From Delia radicum (lineage: Eukaryota; Arthropoda; Insecta; Diptera; Anthomyiidae): 64,000 nucleotides of DNA. The position numbers and the translations under genes were made by a program. The DNA lies in NCBI GenBank assembly GCA_021234595.1, contig CM037853.1, positions 156,965,659 to 157,029,658 on the forward strand, in the 5' to 3' direction. Below are positions 46,940-58,951 of the stretch, one piece after another (position 1 is the first letter of the stretch; each line of letters begins with the position of its first letter). The notes under the pieces are model-generated. The model saw nothing but the letters and a program-made list of their open reading frames with translations, had not been told where the DNA came from and searched no databases.

Positions 46940-48545
46940 AGAAAAATCAGACAATTATTGCCGCCTTGAACTGTTGACGATCCCGGCAAAAGAAAACAGT
47001 CGTTAAACTGTAGCTGAAGACGTTAAATTTGTGTTAACAAAATAAATGCATCCCTTAGTAACTCATATTTTTGCCAAATGTTGTCAGCACTTGCATTATC
47101 ATTTAAACAGCTAAAGAACTGATGTTTTATTGCGGATCGTTGTTCACCTTTAATCTGTTCTTGTAGAGAAGGACTTACAAAAAATGTTATCATCTGCAAA
47201 GTCAAATCTTTAAAGTAAAAAAGAAAATAAATGTACGCATTAGCTCCTCATCATCAGTGAAATCAAAAAAAATCGGGAATAGTCGCTACATTATTAATTT
47301 TCGTTTGCAAATTAAATGTTTTACAATTTTTGGCGTAAAAACTGTAAAGTGTTTCTAAAAATCTGCTGGTTATATTCTCGACAGTTAATTCCGGCAATTC
47401 TGGACTTTATCTCTGCAACACCTTGAGCAATTTCATTTTGACGCTTTGGGTTAGTACTGTTGCTGCAATTGCAGTATTTGCCTCAGGCTGCAACATGAAA
47501 TATGGTTGGATCCTTGCCCTTAACCTCTGTTCCATTTGTAAAATAACATGATAATTGTTGTAGTTCTGGGATCTGCTTAGTTTATACAGCTTACTGCTCA
47601 GTGTTATAAGAGTTGGTATTAAAAATCCAGTAATAATATTAATATAAATTTATATTTTAAGGAAGCAAAATATAAAAATATCATAATTAATGTTGCTTTC
47701 TCCTTGAAGAAAGTCCAGTAGAGTTGTGTCGTTCATGAACGAACTAGTTCAATTGAACGACTCACTCAATTGAACGATATGACTCGTTCACCAATATTCG
47801 ATCTTGTCGTTCAATCGTTCATTTCGTTCTTTTTATTCACAGAACAATTGCATCTCTATTCAATTAAAACTGCTTGTAAGAGCAATTATTAAAAAATAAT
47901 AGTAAAACAAAACAATAGTAGTAATATTGTTTCAAATTAAGAAAAGCAATTATAGTCATACAAATAAAATGTTTTTTACACATAATAAATAAATTCTTGT
48001 TAGAAAAGTTGCAATTTTATAACACTTTTTGTCTATGTACAGTAAAATTTGTGAAAAAAACTCGTAAAACATGACTAGTGCGTATTAATTGTCAAACGAA
48101 CGACACAGTTCACAACACGCAGTTCAGTCACAAGTCAAAGGAAAAAAGAACGATTTGAACGAACTAGTTCACTGACTCGAATTGAACGGTACTGACCGAG
48201 TCACCAAAATGAACGATTAATCCCAACTCTAAAGTCCAGGGTCTTTGCAATTGGTTCCATTAACAAATTGTACATTTCCAGGTACTGTATGTCTCTTGCA
48301 GAAAAATGTGGCAAAGTCAACTTATCGCACAGATTATTTAACTTTTCTTTGTAGCAAAGTAGCTTTTGAACTGCATAATGCAATGAGTTCCAACGAGTAA
48401 CAACGGGCAAAAGCAACGATGATCCCAGCTGTTCTTCAATTATTTCCGAAGACTTTGGCCGATGGTAGAATTTCATGTAGAAAAATGTATTTGTAACAGT
48501 ATTGCCATAATTTCGCAAAATAAAAAAAATAATTAAAACAATCAA
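46940..48545 (-). pseudogene. hAT transposase relic interrupted by a MITE
   Basis: Minus strand 48545 to 48240 encodes LLLPVVTRWNSLHYAVQKLL and LCDKLTLPHF...LMEPIAKTLD, the TRWNS motif and following helices of the hAT RNase-H-like catalytic domain. After removing the MITE (47719-48231) and one 8-bp duplication, the frame continues as LDFLQGES and then, below 47640, HVILQMEQRLRARIQPYF and AIAATVLTQSVKMK. 47205 to 47023 gives a further frame (QEQIKGEQRSAIKHQFFSCL). Stops and frameshifts separate the parts, and the usual C-terminal dimerisation motif is hardly recognisable. N-terminal zinc-finger region not found. Dead copy. Confidence 0.8.
47719..48231. mobile_element. hAT MITE with duplication AAGTCCAG and GAACGA words
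   Basis: Ends TAGAGTTGTGTCGTTCATG and, reversed, TAGAGTTGGGATTAATCGTT. AAGTCCAG flanks both sides (47711-47718 and 48232-48239). Subterminal words GAACGAACTAGTTCAATTGA. Inserted into the hAT transposase relic. Confidence 0.94.
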
Positions 48546-48779
48546 AAGTAATATTTGAAAGTAGTCGAATTATTTTTGGATTAATTTTTATTTTTTTTTT
48601 GATTGTTTTCTCTTAATTTTTATTAATCTTGATTATTTTTGGGATATCTGTAATCGTAATCAATTAGTAATTGTGCGAATCAGAAAATAATCGTAATATA
48701 ATCATTACTTCACCTTTAAAAAAAAAATAATCCAATTACTAATTATTAGTAATCATTACTTAACAGCTATGCTTACAAC

Positions 48780-50372
48780 TTCTTTTGTGTACGATACTGA
48801 CCTTTTTTCTTGTCAAGCTATCTTTAAGAAGGTAGTCAGATTATGTGTGCAATATATTAAAGCGATGGGTTCATTATTTCGCTTACAAATGGAATCGGAA
48901 CAAAACGTGAGTAATAGAGTTTTTTTGACATCTTTAATGCCCTAATTGATAGGAGCAGACCATTTCCAAAAAAAGTGACAGTGTTGGTAACTGGTCTTGT
49001 AGCCTTCATCCCTAACTTAAAAGTAATCTTAATATCATGTGATTATTCCGAGTTCTTGATAACTAAGCATATTTTTGTACGAAATTTAAGGTTTCTTTGT
49101 TTCTTTTTGTTCAAGGTACATTTGTAAACAAAATAATGATCCAATTTGGCTAATACTTTGTACATATAATCTGAGGACTTTGTAAAATATAACTTGATCC
49201 AAAAAAAATTTCACTTTTACACATAGAAAAAAAATTATAAGTGAAAATCTCTGTCGTAACATATTCGAACACACTGCTTAGTACTAAAGCTAATTCAATA
49301 ATGGTCTGTCTCTCCTTAATGAGTTAAGATTTGATTTGATAACGATTTTGTTTTTAGCTTTAAGTTATCCCTAATACAAACATTATAAGAACTAAAAACA
49401 AAAACGTAAAAAAGTCATAAAAAACAAAAAAAAAAATTTTTTTGACTTTATTAGGTCTGTCTATTGTGAATAACAACATGTTTAATTAAAATCGTCCTGC
49501 ACGTTTTCCTACAATGCCAACAAGTAAAAATGGGACGTATATCAACCAGTCATCATTAAAGGGTTAAACTAAATATTTATTATAAATTTGTATAAAACAA
49601 CATGGACAAGACCCAACAACTACATACATATCATAATGTTATGTATCACAAATGTTATCAAACTATTTTTGCATATTAATTTAATGGAATTTATGACTTA
49701 AACACGCGTTCCACCATGTTGGACTCATGTTTAGAGCGATAACAGTGGAACAGAAATCCAACCAAAGGGGGAGAAGTATTAATATAGAAAAAAACTAAAC
49801 AACATTTTGAGAAGAAAAAAAAACATGTAAAATAATTTTTTTTTGCTGATCAAACTAGACTATAGGATACTTTACACTTTTTATGGGGTCATAATCACGA
49901 CAGACATTAACTCCCTGATTCAGAAACACGACAGTTTTTGGAGTATGATCGAATATTTTACGACAATATCCATTAATAGGAGTTGACATGACCATTTAAA
50001 AAATTGTTTAAATTCCTATCCTCAGTTTTTCAATGATTGCGACTCTATAAAACTGAGATGTTGATACCCATGTTGTCTAGCTAGTAATTTTAGGGTTGCT
50101 ATTTATATCAAATATTTGAAATATAGGTGGAAAAAGCTGTTCACATAAAAGCCGAACGATTAAAAAAATTCGAAAAAAACTCAAAAATCCGCTCGAATAG
50201 ATTCTAAGTTTTAACCAACTGCAAGTCTTTAACAAAACACCAGTTTTAATGTCACTTATTAGAACACATTGTTGATCGTTACTTTCTTTAAATAATAAGA
50301 AATAAATCGAAAAAAGTGTAATTTTTGGCCCACTTATTAGTCTCTAAAGTGTCTGTTATTTTAGATTATCTA
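48780..50372. other. Gene-free stretch
   Basis: No gene recognised. A reversed frame at 49086-49274 has no protein features. Confidence 0.4.
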
Positions 50373-50650
50373 CACTCAGGGAACTTCTGCTTTAAAAATA
50401 TGTAGTTGTTTGATTTGTAATACAGTTTTCTTTATTTTTAATGTAAATGTCAGTCATTTGTAGAACAAATTAAATTTTTTGCTAACCTTGTAGTTCATTT
50501 AAAAAACCAAACCACATTAAATTACAGTTTTATTATTTTACATTCATTTTTTACAGTAGTTTTTTGTTATTTAAAAAAAATAATTGTCTGTTTATTTTTT
50601 GCTAATCTTTAAGTGAAATTTCATTTGTTTTTAACTACATTTGCAGTGAC
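50373..50650. repeat. Fragment with CACTCAGGGAAC end
   Basis: CACTCAGGGAACTTCTGC at 50373 belongs to the CAC..AGGGAA end group. Following AATGTAGTT / TACAGTTTT words are weak. Right end not found. Confidence 0.4.
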
Positions 50651-51149
50651 CTTTACCTACATAGTATTCTAAGTGTATGACAATTCCAAATTTGATGGCA
50701 ATGGAGGGAAGCCATCAATGGTACTTCCTTGTTAGAGCATTAAGAGGACTCCTAGGTCACTGACCAAATTGTCTTTGGATCGTAATAAAACTTTAGATTC
50801 ACTATTCAAGGTTCACTTTACGGATTTGACCTTAAGTTATCACACGGAGCAGAATTGATTTTGTGTGTGAATTTTTGCGTAAAAAACATGTTCTACGTGT
50901 AAATATACGAATAAAATGCGTAAAATGCATTTTTATAGGCGTAAAAATCACCAAAAAAAACAAAAAAATATTTGTAGAAGAGTTTTATTAATGTGTTGTG
51001 TAACAATAAATTTAACAATCAATATTTCCATATAAGTGGTTGTACATACATATACGAGCTTCAAAGATTGAATTCTATTTTAATTGAATTATTTAACTAT
51101 CAAATAGGATTTTTTTATATCTAATGATTTTTTTTTTCTTATTCAATTG

Positions 51150-52310
51150 CAGAGAATTCATTTTTTGGAATTCTCTAGTATGGAATTCAAACATTTTAGC
51201 TCATTCGATTTTATCAAGCATTGGGAATTTAATCAATGGGACTTCAATCATTGGGAATTCAATAATTGGGAAATCAAGCATTGGGAACTCAATCGATTTA
51301 CAATTTGGAAATTTGCCGAAAAAAATCTCTAACATTGAAAAAATATGGCAAAATTAAAAAAAAAAATACCAAAATGAAAACAAACTCCAAAATTAAAAAA
51401 ATCGCCATAAATGTAAAAAATCGCTAAAATTGAGAAAAATAGCAAAAATTTAAGAAAATCGCCAAAATTTAAAAAAAAAAAAATGCCAACATTCAAAAAA
51501 TAAAATACAAAAATATCGCCAAAAATAATTACTAAAAGTGAAAACATCGCCAAATTAAAAAAATTTAAAAATTTAAAAACTACAAAATTAAAAATTCTCT
51601 TAAATTTAAAAAAAGCACCACAGTTGAATAAAAAGTCCATCAAATTTAAAAAAGTTATCCGTGTACATTTATCTTTGTTAGTTTTTCAAACTAGGCGATG
51701 TTTCAAATAAATGCTTTTTTTTCTCTGCGATGCTTAGTTTTCGAGAAAAAAGAGCATTTATTTGGAACATCGCCTGTGTTTCGAAAAATAATAAAGATAA
51801 ATGTGCACGGACAACTATTTTCAATTTCTCGTAAATTTTTATCGTTTTTAAATTTAAATTAAAATAAATAATCTAAAATTTTAAATTTTAGGGATTTTTT
51901 AAATTTGTGGCAATTTTTGGCTATTTTTTTTTAAATTTAAGTGATTTTTATTCAGTTTTGGTGATTTTTTTTTTTAATTTTAGGGACTTTATTATTTTTG
52001 TCCATTTTATTTTAATTTTAGCAATTTTTTTATTTTTTTTGCTTTTTTCTTTACATTTAAGGTTTTTTTTTTCAATTTTCAAAATTTCTTTCATTGTTAT
52101 CGTTTGATATTAAATTTTAGCGATATTTAAATTTTTGGCAATTTTTTTAATTTTTGGAAATTTTTTGCAATTTTAGCGATTTTGTTTTGGTTTTTGGCGT
52201 TTTATCAATAATTAAGAATTTTTTTTCAATTTTAGCGATTTTTTAAAATCGATTGAGTAAAAACCGACTTGAATTCAGTGATTGAATAAATCGAATGAAG
52301 GACTTAATTC
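51150..52310. mobile_element. Fold-back element built of AAAATCGCCAAAATT words
   Basis: 51160-51310 repeats ATTGGGAATTCAAT words; 51350-51640 repeats AAAATCGCCAAAATTNAAAA, and 51890-52250 holds the same in reverse (TTTTAGCGATTTTT). GATTGAATAAATCGAATG at 52280 reflects the outer words. The whole can fold back on the inner hairpin 51658-51815. Several open frames here (51124-51357, 51329-51643, 51907-52107) are low-complexity shadows. Confidence 0.7.
51658..51815. repeat. Central hairpin of fold-back
   Basis: GTCCGTGYACATTTATCTTT-type arms: CCGTGTACATTTATCTTTGT on the left against AAAGATAAATGTGCACGG on the right, with AGGCGATGTTTCAAATAAAT paired to ATTTATTTGGAACATCGCCT. Confidence 0.9.
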
Positions 52311-52554
52311 TTTAAAGCTCTGTACATAAATTATATTTTGTTTATTAATTCACAAAAATTCTGAATAAATTTTAATTTTTAGATTATTTTGTATTTTTTT
52401 TTTTATTTTTTTTTTTTATTTAAAAATGTCAAAATATTTACTACTATCCCAGAAATGCCATAAACATTCACATTCCGCTTTGAGAGTTGGAAAAATGAAA
52501 TAAAAAACGATGCATGGTCATATGTTTCTGGATTTTAAAATGTTATTGTCATCA

Positions 52555-53265
52555 GTAACCCAGCGAAACTTTCTATTACCCGGTAATAAGTTTGGGAATA
52601 AAAAATTACGGTCGGTAACTGGTTACTTTTCCATTACAAAAACTATTATTTTAACAAGGGCATGTCCATTCTGGCAGTATAAGAATTTTAATTTTTGAAA
52701 ATTTATATTTTTTATATTAGGTATGAAATTAAAATTTAAAAATTTGTTTTTTCATATTAGTTCCTCTAAATATTGTTAAACGAATTTTAATTTTGTTCGG
52801 TTTAAGAACATAGTATCGAATCCAAAATATAAATTGAAAATTACTTTCATACAACATACAGAGAAAAAGCTTTGAAAAAAAACTGGTTAACTCTAATGCA
52901 TTTTCCTAGATACTAATCAATTCATCAGGTGTCTCTATGGCTCCATCTATGGTTAAATTTTTTACTAAAATTTTATAAATGCAATTTGTTATGAGTTTTT
53001 TGTGGAAAAATAACTTTTTGTAATAAAGAGGCTACATGTTATGCGAATATGATTCTAAAATTTTCAAATTTACAGTCAAAATTTAATTATAGTAATATTT
53101 ATGTAGAAACTAACTATACCAACTTTTAAATATGTCAATTTGGTGTTACTAATAGGCAGTCAGTAATACCAAAAGTTGGTAAGCAATTCCAGGGTCAAGA
53201 GTTTAACTTATTACCAGGCAGCATGTTCCTTGATACCAACATATTACCGGGCTTTCGCTGGAACG
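52555..53265. mobile_element. Element with CCAGCGAAA ends and TTACCGGTAA words
   Basis: Left CCCAGCGAAACTTTCTATTA then CCCGGTAATAA; right reversed TTCCAGCGAAAGCCCGGTAA. Both ends carry GGTAATA / TTGGTAAC words. The interior is AT-rich without coding potential. Confidence 0.65.
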
Positions 53266-53319
53266 CCACAAAAAAGAAAATCTTGCGAAATTTAATTTCT
53301 AAAAAAAAATATCTTTCCT

Positions 53320-53421
53320 AAATCCGTTATTCGATTCGATTGCCAACCATGTTTACCGAAAAATTTACGAACATTTTCAAAGAGTATGCATCCCAAAATC
53401 TTGGGCTGGATCCGCCAATGC
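53320..53421. repeat. hAT-like end, homologous to 1930-2113
   Basis: TCCGTTATTCGATTCGATTG ... GGGCTGGATCCGCCAATG; reversed end CATTGGCGGATCCAGCCC is hAT-like. No partner end found. Confidence 0.5.
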
Positions 53422-53429
53422 GGTCCGGG

Positions 53430-54690
53430 CAAGAAAACCTTCCATGTTCGATTTCAAATATCTGAATAATAATATACGAATAACGAAATAAAGTTCAAAG
53501 CTTTAGGAAAGTTTTGAAATCCTATTAATTGCTAAGCCATCGAAGTTAATGAATGTTACAAATATAGAATACTCTTAACATAGCATGATGTAGGGTATAT
53601 GTACAAAAAGAAGTTTGCGTGACTACAAGGAATTCAAACAACACCAAACCCTCTATTATCACCTGTTTACCAAAGTAGAGTAACTGACATAAAGGATCTT
53701 GTTAAGAAAAAAAAAAGTTAAAAAAGGAAACCATAATTTCTTTACTAACAACATTTTTTCGTGTTAAAACAGTTTAGCACGTATAAGGAGACTTTTTTAC
53801 CAAACAAATATTAAAGGGTTGGTTATTGTTGTTTTAACCAAAGTAGACCATGTTTAATTTAAGGCGGAGTATGTAACTATTTTGTTAACTTGACTAATAA
53901 AGGTTAAAACAAAACACAGCAAAATAAAACAAGAGTCAGTTAATACAAAATATCATGAATTATAATTAAGCTTGTGGCAACCGATAGATAATATAAAGTG
54001 GTTGAAATGAATAGCAGCCATTTTAGTTTAGTTTTTACTGTTACCCATTATTGATAAGAGTCATTAAGTAACGACTAACTTGATACACTCCACAAATGAA
54101 CGGACGGACCGACGGACGGACAAACGATAGGAAGGGAGTGAGTGAATGATAGATATCGCAAACAATAATAGTAAAAAGATTGATGATTACATTGATGTTT
54201 TAGTAAAAGTTAAACAAAATGTATTTTTATGTACGTATGCAGTAGGGTTATAACTTTTTTGTGGCGAAAAAAAACTAATGGACAATAATGTACTGATAAT
54301 AAATATCGTTTTTTAAGTCCATTCGGAACGAAAACCTTCCGCTCCGAAAACAATTTCTAAAAGAATATTTTACTTAAAAATAAATTTTAAGTTTTATGTG
54401 CTTTCGAATATCGTGAAAATATTTTTATTCATGACAGTCTTAGTGCATAACAAAAAACTATTTAATCACAAGAAAAAAAAAATTATATATATTCAGATAT
54501 AAAATTATAGAATTAAATGTTTCAATGTACAAACTTATATAGTCATATAAACATACATATGTGTTAAAGCATAAATATTTGTATCTAATTGTATATAGAT
54601 TTGTGTTCTTTCGAAAAAAGTTATAGGGCGGTAAATGTAGCAATATATTATTTTATATTGTCATATATACAATTATACTTAATGTATCTT
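53430..54690. other. Gene-free stretch
   Basis: Nothing recognised. GGACGGACCGACGGACGGAC at 54101 is a small GC-richer tetranucleotide run. Confidence 0.4.
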
Positions 54691-54694
54691 ATTA

Positions 54695-55589
54695 TAAAGG
54701 GTTATCCATTTTACGGTTTCAAAAGTAAACGTAAATAAAACACATATAAAATATTTTTTTCATGATATTTCTTTTTTATTATAAAGTTTGAACGTTGACA
54801 TTATGTGTGAAACACTATATCATTTAAATGACCACCACGCGAAGTGTTGCAAGCATTCTTTTGAGGTAATTTTGGACCACTTTTTGACACATATTGGGAG
54901 GTATCTCAGCCATAACTTGACGAATGTTGGTTCTTAAGTGCTCAAGAGTTAAAGGTTTATCTGCATAAACACGGTCTTTCGCGTAGCCCCACAAAAAGAA
55001 GTCTAATGGTGTCAAATCGTATGATCGCAGGAAATGTCTCTTGCAATAAAGCCATATTCGATCGAGTTGTGTGGCATGTGGCACGGTCTTGTTGAAACCA
55101 CTAATTCTCCAAGTCGTATTCTTCAATAGCAGGCAAAAAAAGTCGCTTATCATACGACCATACCGCTCCGAATTGACGGTGACAGTCGTTCCATCATCGT
55201 TTTCGACACATTCGGGTCTTCGACAACACTTTCACTTGCAGCAGCGATATTTTCAGCGGAACGAGCGAAACGATGATGCACTGGCCTTACAATATCTGTA
55301 ACCGCTCCAGTCTCTTCAAATTTCTTCACAATTTTGCCAATTGCTTGCGTAGTTGGACGATTATGTAAACCATAATCTCCTCTTAAAGTACGATATGTGG
55401 CTGTGCCAGAATCACCATTTTTGTAGTAGGTTTTAATATTTTTTACCCCTTGTGTGATAGTTAAGCGATCCATTTTCGTCAATGTCAGACTTCCAGCTGA
55501 AAAGAAAAAAAAATGGTTTAACAACTTAGTTTGACAGATGTCGAATTCCAGCCCTATACTTTTGAAACCACGAAATGGATAACCCGGTA
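54695..55589 (-). mobile_element. Mariner-like element, internally deleted, complete ends
   Basis: Inverted ends of about 32 bp: left TAAAGGGTTATCCATTTTAC and GGTTTCAAAAGT; right reversed TACCGGGTTATCCATTTCGT and GGTTTCAAAAGT, each flanked by TA. At 895 bp it is shorter than a full mariner because the central catalytic part of the transposase is deleted. Confidence 0.92.
54824..55473 (-). pseudogene. Mariner-like transposase, centre deleted
   Basis: Starting at 55473 (MDRLTITQ) the minus strand encodes the N-terminal DNA-binding domain: TYYKNGDSGTATYRTLRGDY, GLHNRPTTQAIGKIVKKFEE and VRPVHHRFARSAENIAA (the HTH region annotated as DUF4817 in insects). It then jumps, with a frame change, to VTVNSERYGRMISDF and on to DLTPLDFFLWGYAKDRVYAD with the last catalytic aspartate (PLD). 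The segment with the first catalytic aspartate is missing and the second is decayed (FNKTVPHAT in place of FQQDGATCHT). The first PLD-FFLWG tail resembles the 1-868 element but end sequences differ, so it is another family of the same group. Confidence 0.88.
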
Positions 55590-55816
55590 TATAAAAGTTC
55601 GTCACAAAAATTAGATTTTAGGATATCATAACTTTTTTTACTGGTTTTGCATAAATAAAAATGGCGTTATTATTTTTTAAAATTTAAACTCTTTCCCTTT
55701 TATTACAAAGGAAAAATTTGATCGTTTATATGAAATTTAAATCTGATATTCGATTCTACGCCAAAAACTATTAAAAAAGCTTTTTTCTCGTTTTTCAAAG
55801 TGCACCGTTTAGTCGA

Positions 55817-56229
55817 TAGAGTGGACGGACAATGCTGTTTTTTCAAAAACTTTTAAAAACAAAATTTTTAATCACACACAATAAAAATGTATTACCAACT
55901 GAGAATAATTCTACAAAATTTTTGAAATATCGCAAACCGCTATAAAGTCATTAAGCTATCCATTTTGTAAAAAAAAATAAGTATTTTGAGCTAAGAAAAA
56001 TGCCGCAAACATTTGCGATATATGGTATTCTGTTAAAAACTTATTAATCAATAAAATATTGCATTTTAGTAAAGAAAACATTTTGAAAACTTTATAACTT
56101 TTAACTGGGTTACCATAAAGCGAAAATTATTGCACCATTATTCTCAGCTAAAAATGCTATCTCATTGTGTGTTATAAAAGAAGTACTTTATAAGAATTTT
56201 TAAAAAATCGATTTTTCCAGCCCACTCTA
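55817..56229. mobile_element. MITE with TAGAGTGG ends
   Basis: TAGAGTGGACGGACAAT and, reversed, TAGAGTGGGCTGGAAAAATC. Outside both ends GTGCAMC..TTTAG-like sequence is also inverted, so the repeat may extend to about 55797-56250. Interior halves share ACTGAGAATAATTCT / ATTATTCTCAGCT. Confidence 0.65.
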
Positions 56230-56422
56230 TTTCCTAAATGTTGCACTTTAAAAACGGGGGAAAATCTTTTATTTAAATAATTGTTGGTGTAGAAGGAGTT
56301 GGAAGTGGTTGGAATTTAAAATTTTTTTTTTTTATTGATGCTAAAACATTTTAAAAAGCAAATAAACTTTATACTTTTCTGACGAACTCTACTATCGTAT
56401 ATATACAACATAGAGTTATATA

Positions 56423-58661
56423 CAGTGTGACCATTTTAGCATTTTTGCAGCTAGATTTAGCTTTATTTTTTTTGATTTAGCCGCAAATTTTCAATTTAGC
56501 ATTTAGCATTTTTTTAGCATTTTTTGTATTAATCATTTAGCATTTTTAGCTTTTTTATTTAATAAATTTCAAATATATTTATTTTATTTTAAATCTAAAA
56601 ATTCTATAATTTTACATTACATAGTGCACTGCCATCATTAAATCAGTATTAGCTCCGCATTTTCAACCAATATTGGTTGAAGATATCAGTGATAGTAGTT
56701 TCAGTCTGATTATATACGAGTCTACAGATATTACTCTTGAGAAATATTTGCGTATAGTAATTCGATACTATAGTAAGTCTTGCAAAAATTTGTAAGTACA
56801 TTTTTAAACCTAAGAATTTCTAAAGCCATTTTTAAAGTCTTAATGATTTTAATTTAAAAATTGCAAACATGGTGGGTTTAAGCACAGGTAACGCCAGAGT
56901 AATGACGGGAATTAACGGTGGAGTAATAGCGAAATTGCGTGAAAAAAATAAAAACATAATTCTTATTCCGTGTGTCTGTCACTCAATTCAGTTATCAGTG
57001 TCTTCAGCATCAAAAACACTACCTGACGAAATTAACTATTTGGTGTCAGAAACTTACAATTGGTTTTCTAAATCTACCTTACGACAAAAAAATTATAAAC
57101 ATATTTATGCTGCGATTAGTGATGACATTCAACCATTAAAATTGGTTAGAGCTTGTGACAGCAGATGGTTGTGAATTGAACCAGCCGTAAAGCGTATAGA
57201 AAATCAATGGCTTGAGTTAAAAACTCATTTTGAAATTGCCGCAACGGTAGAATCATGCCATCAAGCTAAAATTTTAAAAAATTTTTACAATGACAAGAAC
57301 TTGTTATATTTAAAGTTTTTAAAACCTTTGTTGTCAGATGTACAAAAGTAAATAATATGTTTGAATGTAATGATGCTGACCCTACTCTGTTGCTATCAGA
57401 ACTATACATTCTTTTAAAAGACCCAACAAATAGTTTTAAAATCTGACCATTTTGATCCCTTAAATTCATGTTTAGAAGGCTTTTTTGTTCCAACGCCGTA
57501 TTTCAATTACAATTTTGAAGAATTTTTAAAATCGAAAAAAGATATAATCAATCCTGAACTAGAAAAGGAAATAAGACTTACATGCCGAAATTTTATAGCA
57601 CAATTAATACATCAACTTCGGCAACGATTACCAAAGAATATTCTAAATTTAAAGAATATCAGTTTTTTTTTTTGTAGAAAACAGTTTAAAACCTAATAAA
57701 TGTAAATTACGTGAACATTTTAAAAAAGAAATGCTAGATTTCTCTGTAGAAGAAATTACGGTTTTGGAACAACAATGGCAAAATCTAAGTTTATATGAAT
57801 GGATAAACAAGAGCTCAACTATTGAGTTATGGATAAATGTATACGAGTATAAAAACGCATCAAATAAAAATCCTTTCAATGAATTAGTTTCCCCTATAAT
57901 GAAGTTTTTGGTTTAACCATATAGTAACGCGGAAGTTGAACGATTTTTTAGTGGAATGAACCTTATAAAAACGAAAATAAGAAAAAGAATGATATTGAAC
58001 ACTATGAATTCGCTTCTTTATATTAGATGCGGTTTAAAAAGGTTAAATACACGTTGTCAAAATTTTAAAGTAACGAATAATCTTATAAAAAAATGTAATA
58101 AAAACATATATTACAATGATATTTCGACCGATTCTTTGGAAGTTGAGGAAGAATACTCATTTGATGATGTGTTTAATTTATAATTAAATCTAATACTTTA
58201 AAAAAAAAAAAATTTTATAAACGTAAATACTATTGAATAGTCATTTATGATTGAATTTATTTTAATTTTTGTTGATTTTTTGTAATATAATAATACATAA
58301 AAATATACATACATATATGTATGTACATAAGTGATATATTGAATTTAACGGTTATTTTATTTTATTTTATTTTAAATCGTTTTATGTATGTATGGATATA
58401 TATATATATAAAGACTGAATTTAATTTAAGACTTTATGTTTCTAGTTTTCTAGTAAAAAAATATTTTTTGTTGTTTTTTAATCAATTGTTAACGAAAGTT
58501 GAAAATTTTGAAAAATTAACACATTATTAAAACATATTAAGTAAAAAAACATGTTTAAAATTTTAGCATTATTTTTTAGCATTTTAATTTTTTTTTAGCA
58601 TTTTCTAGCATTGTTTTGACTTTGATTTAGCTGCAAAATTTTTCTAGATCTGGTCACACTG
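56423..58661 (+). mobile_element. hAT element, 2.24 kb, duplication GTTATATA
   Basis: Ends CAGTGTGACCATTTTAGCAT and, reversed, CAGTGTGACCAGATCTAGAA, flanked by a perfect GTTATATA (56415-56422 and 58662-58669). Subterminal TTTAGCATTTTT words on both sides. Holds an almost full-length but dead transposase. Confidence 0.95.
56657..58183 (+). pseudogene. hAT transposase, nearly full-length, several stops
   Basis: Beginning near 56657, VLVEDISDSSFSLIIYESTD gives the first catalytic region, where the usual DESTD reads YESTD. Then NARVMTGINGGVIAKLREKN and LIPCVCHSIQLSVSSASKTL (the C..H motif of this hAT group), and RACDSRWL followed by a TGA at 57171-57173. More RNase-H helices follow to 57490 with frameshifts. 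From 57731 EEITVLEQQWQNLS leads to SPIMKFLV, a TAA at 57914-57916, then PYSNAEVERFFSGMNLIKTK, the dimerisation domain, and the final stop at 58183. Resembles SCAN-domain-containing/ZNF862-like hAT proteins. The BED-finger N-terminus is missing. Confidence 0.88.
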
Positions 58662-58664
58662 GTT

Positions 58665-58920
58665 ATATATGCATTCGTATATAATTCAGCATAAATGTAC
58701 ATATAATTATATAAACCTTCGTGAGAACCATATTTATTTTATAATTTTTAAAGGCATATATTGTGCAATACAAAATTATATAGAAATATATAAGGTCCAA
58801 TGCTTTGAATACTTTTTTTATGGAATTCAGATATGATTATATATGGTTCATTACAAAGCCACATTTAATTATATGTAGTGCCATATTAAAAATATTTTCT
58901 TAGTGGTTTTAGATACAACT
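58665..58920. repeat. ATATAATTATATA-word region
   Basis: Repeated ATATAATT / TTATATGGTTC words in both orientations, in the style of the other subterminal word arrays. No ends resolved. Confidence 0.45.
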
Positions 58921-58951
58921 ATATAATTCCGGAGTTGAGATTTTATTGAAA

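Larger units (their letters stand above)
46483..48771 (-). mobile_element. hAT element, 2.29 kb, duplication CTTACAAC
   Basis: Ends CAGAGCTGTTAAATTTGAAT and, reversed, CATAGCTGTTAAGTAATGAT, flanked by a perfect CTTACAAC (46475-46482 and 48772-48779). Subterminal words are AATAATCAAAAATAATC-like on both sides. Carries a transposase relic on the minus strand and a nested MITE. Confidence 0.94.

Noticed and set aside
51124..52107. Phe/Ile-rich frames that look like membrane proteins
   Set aside because: Low-complexity AT words of a fold-back element produce the hydrophobic residues.
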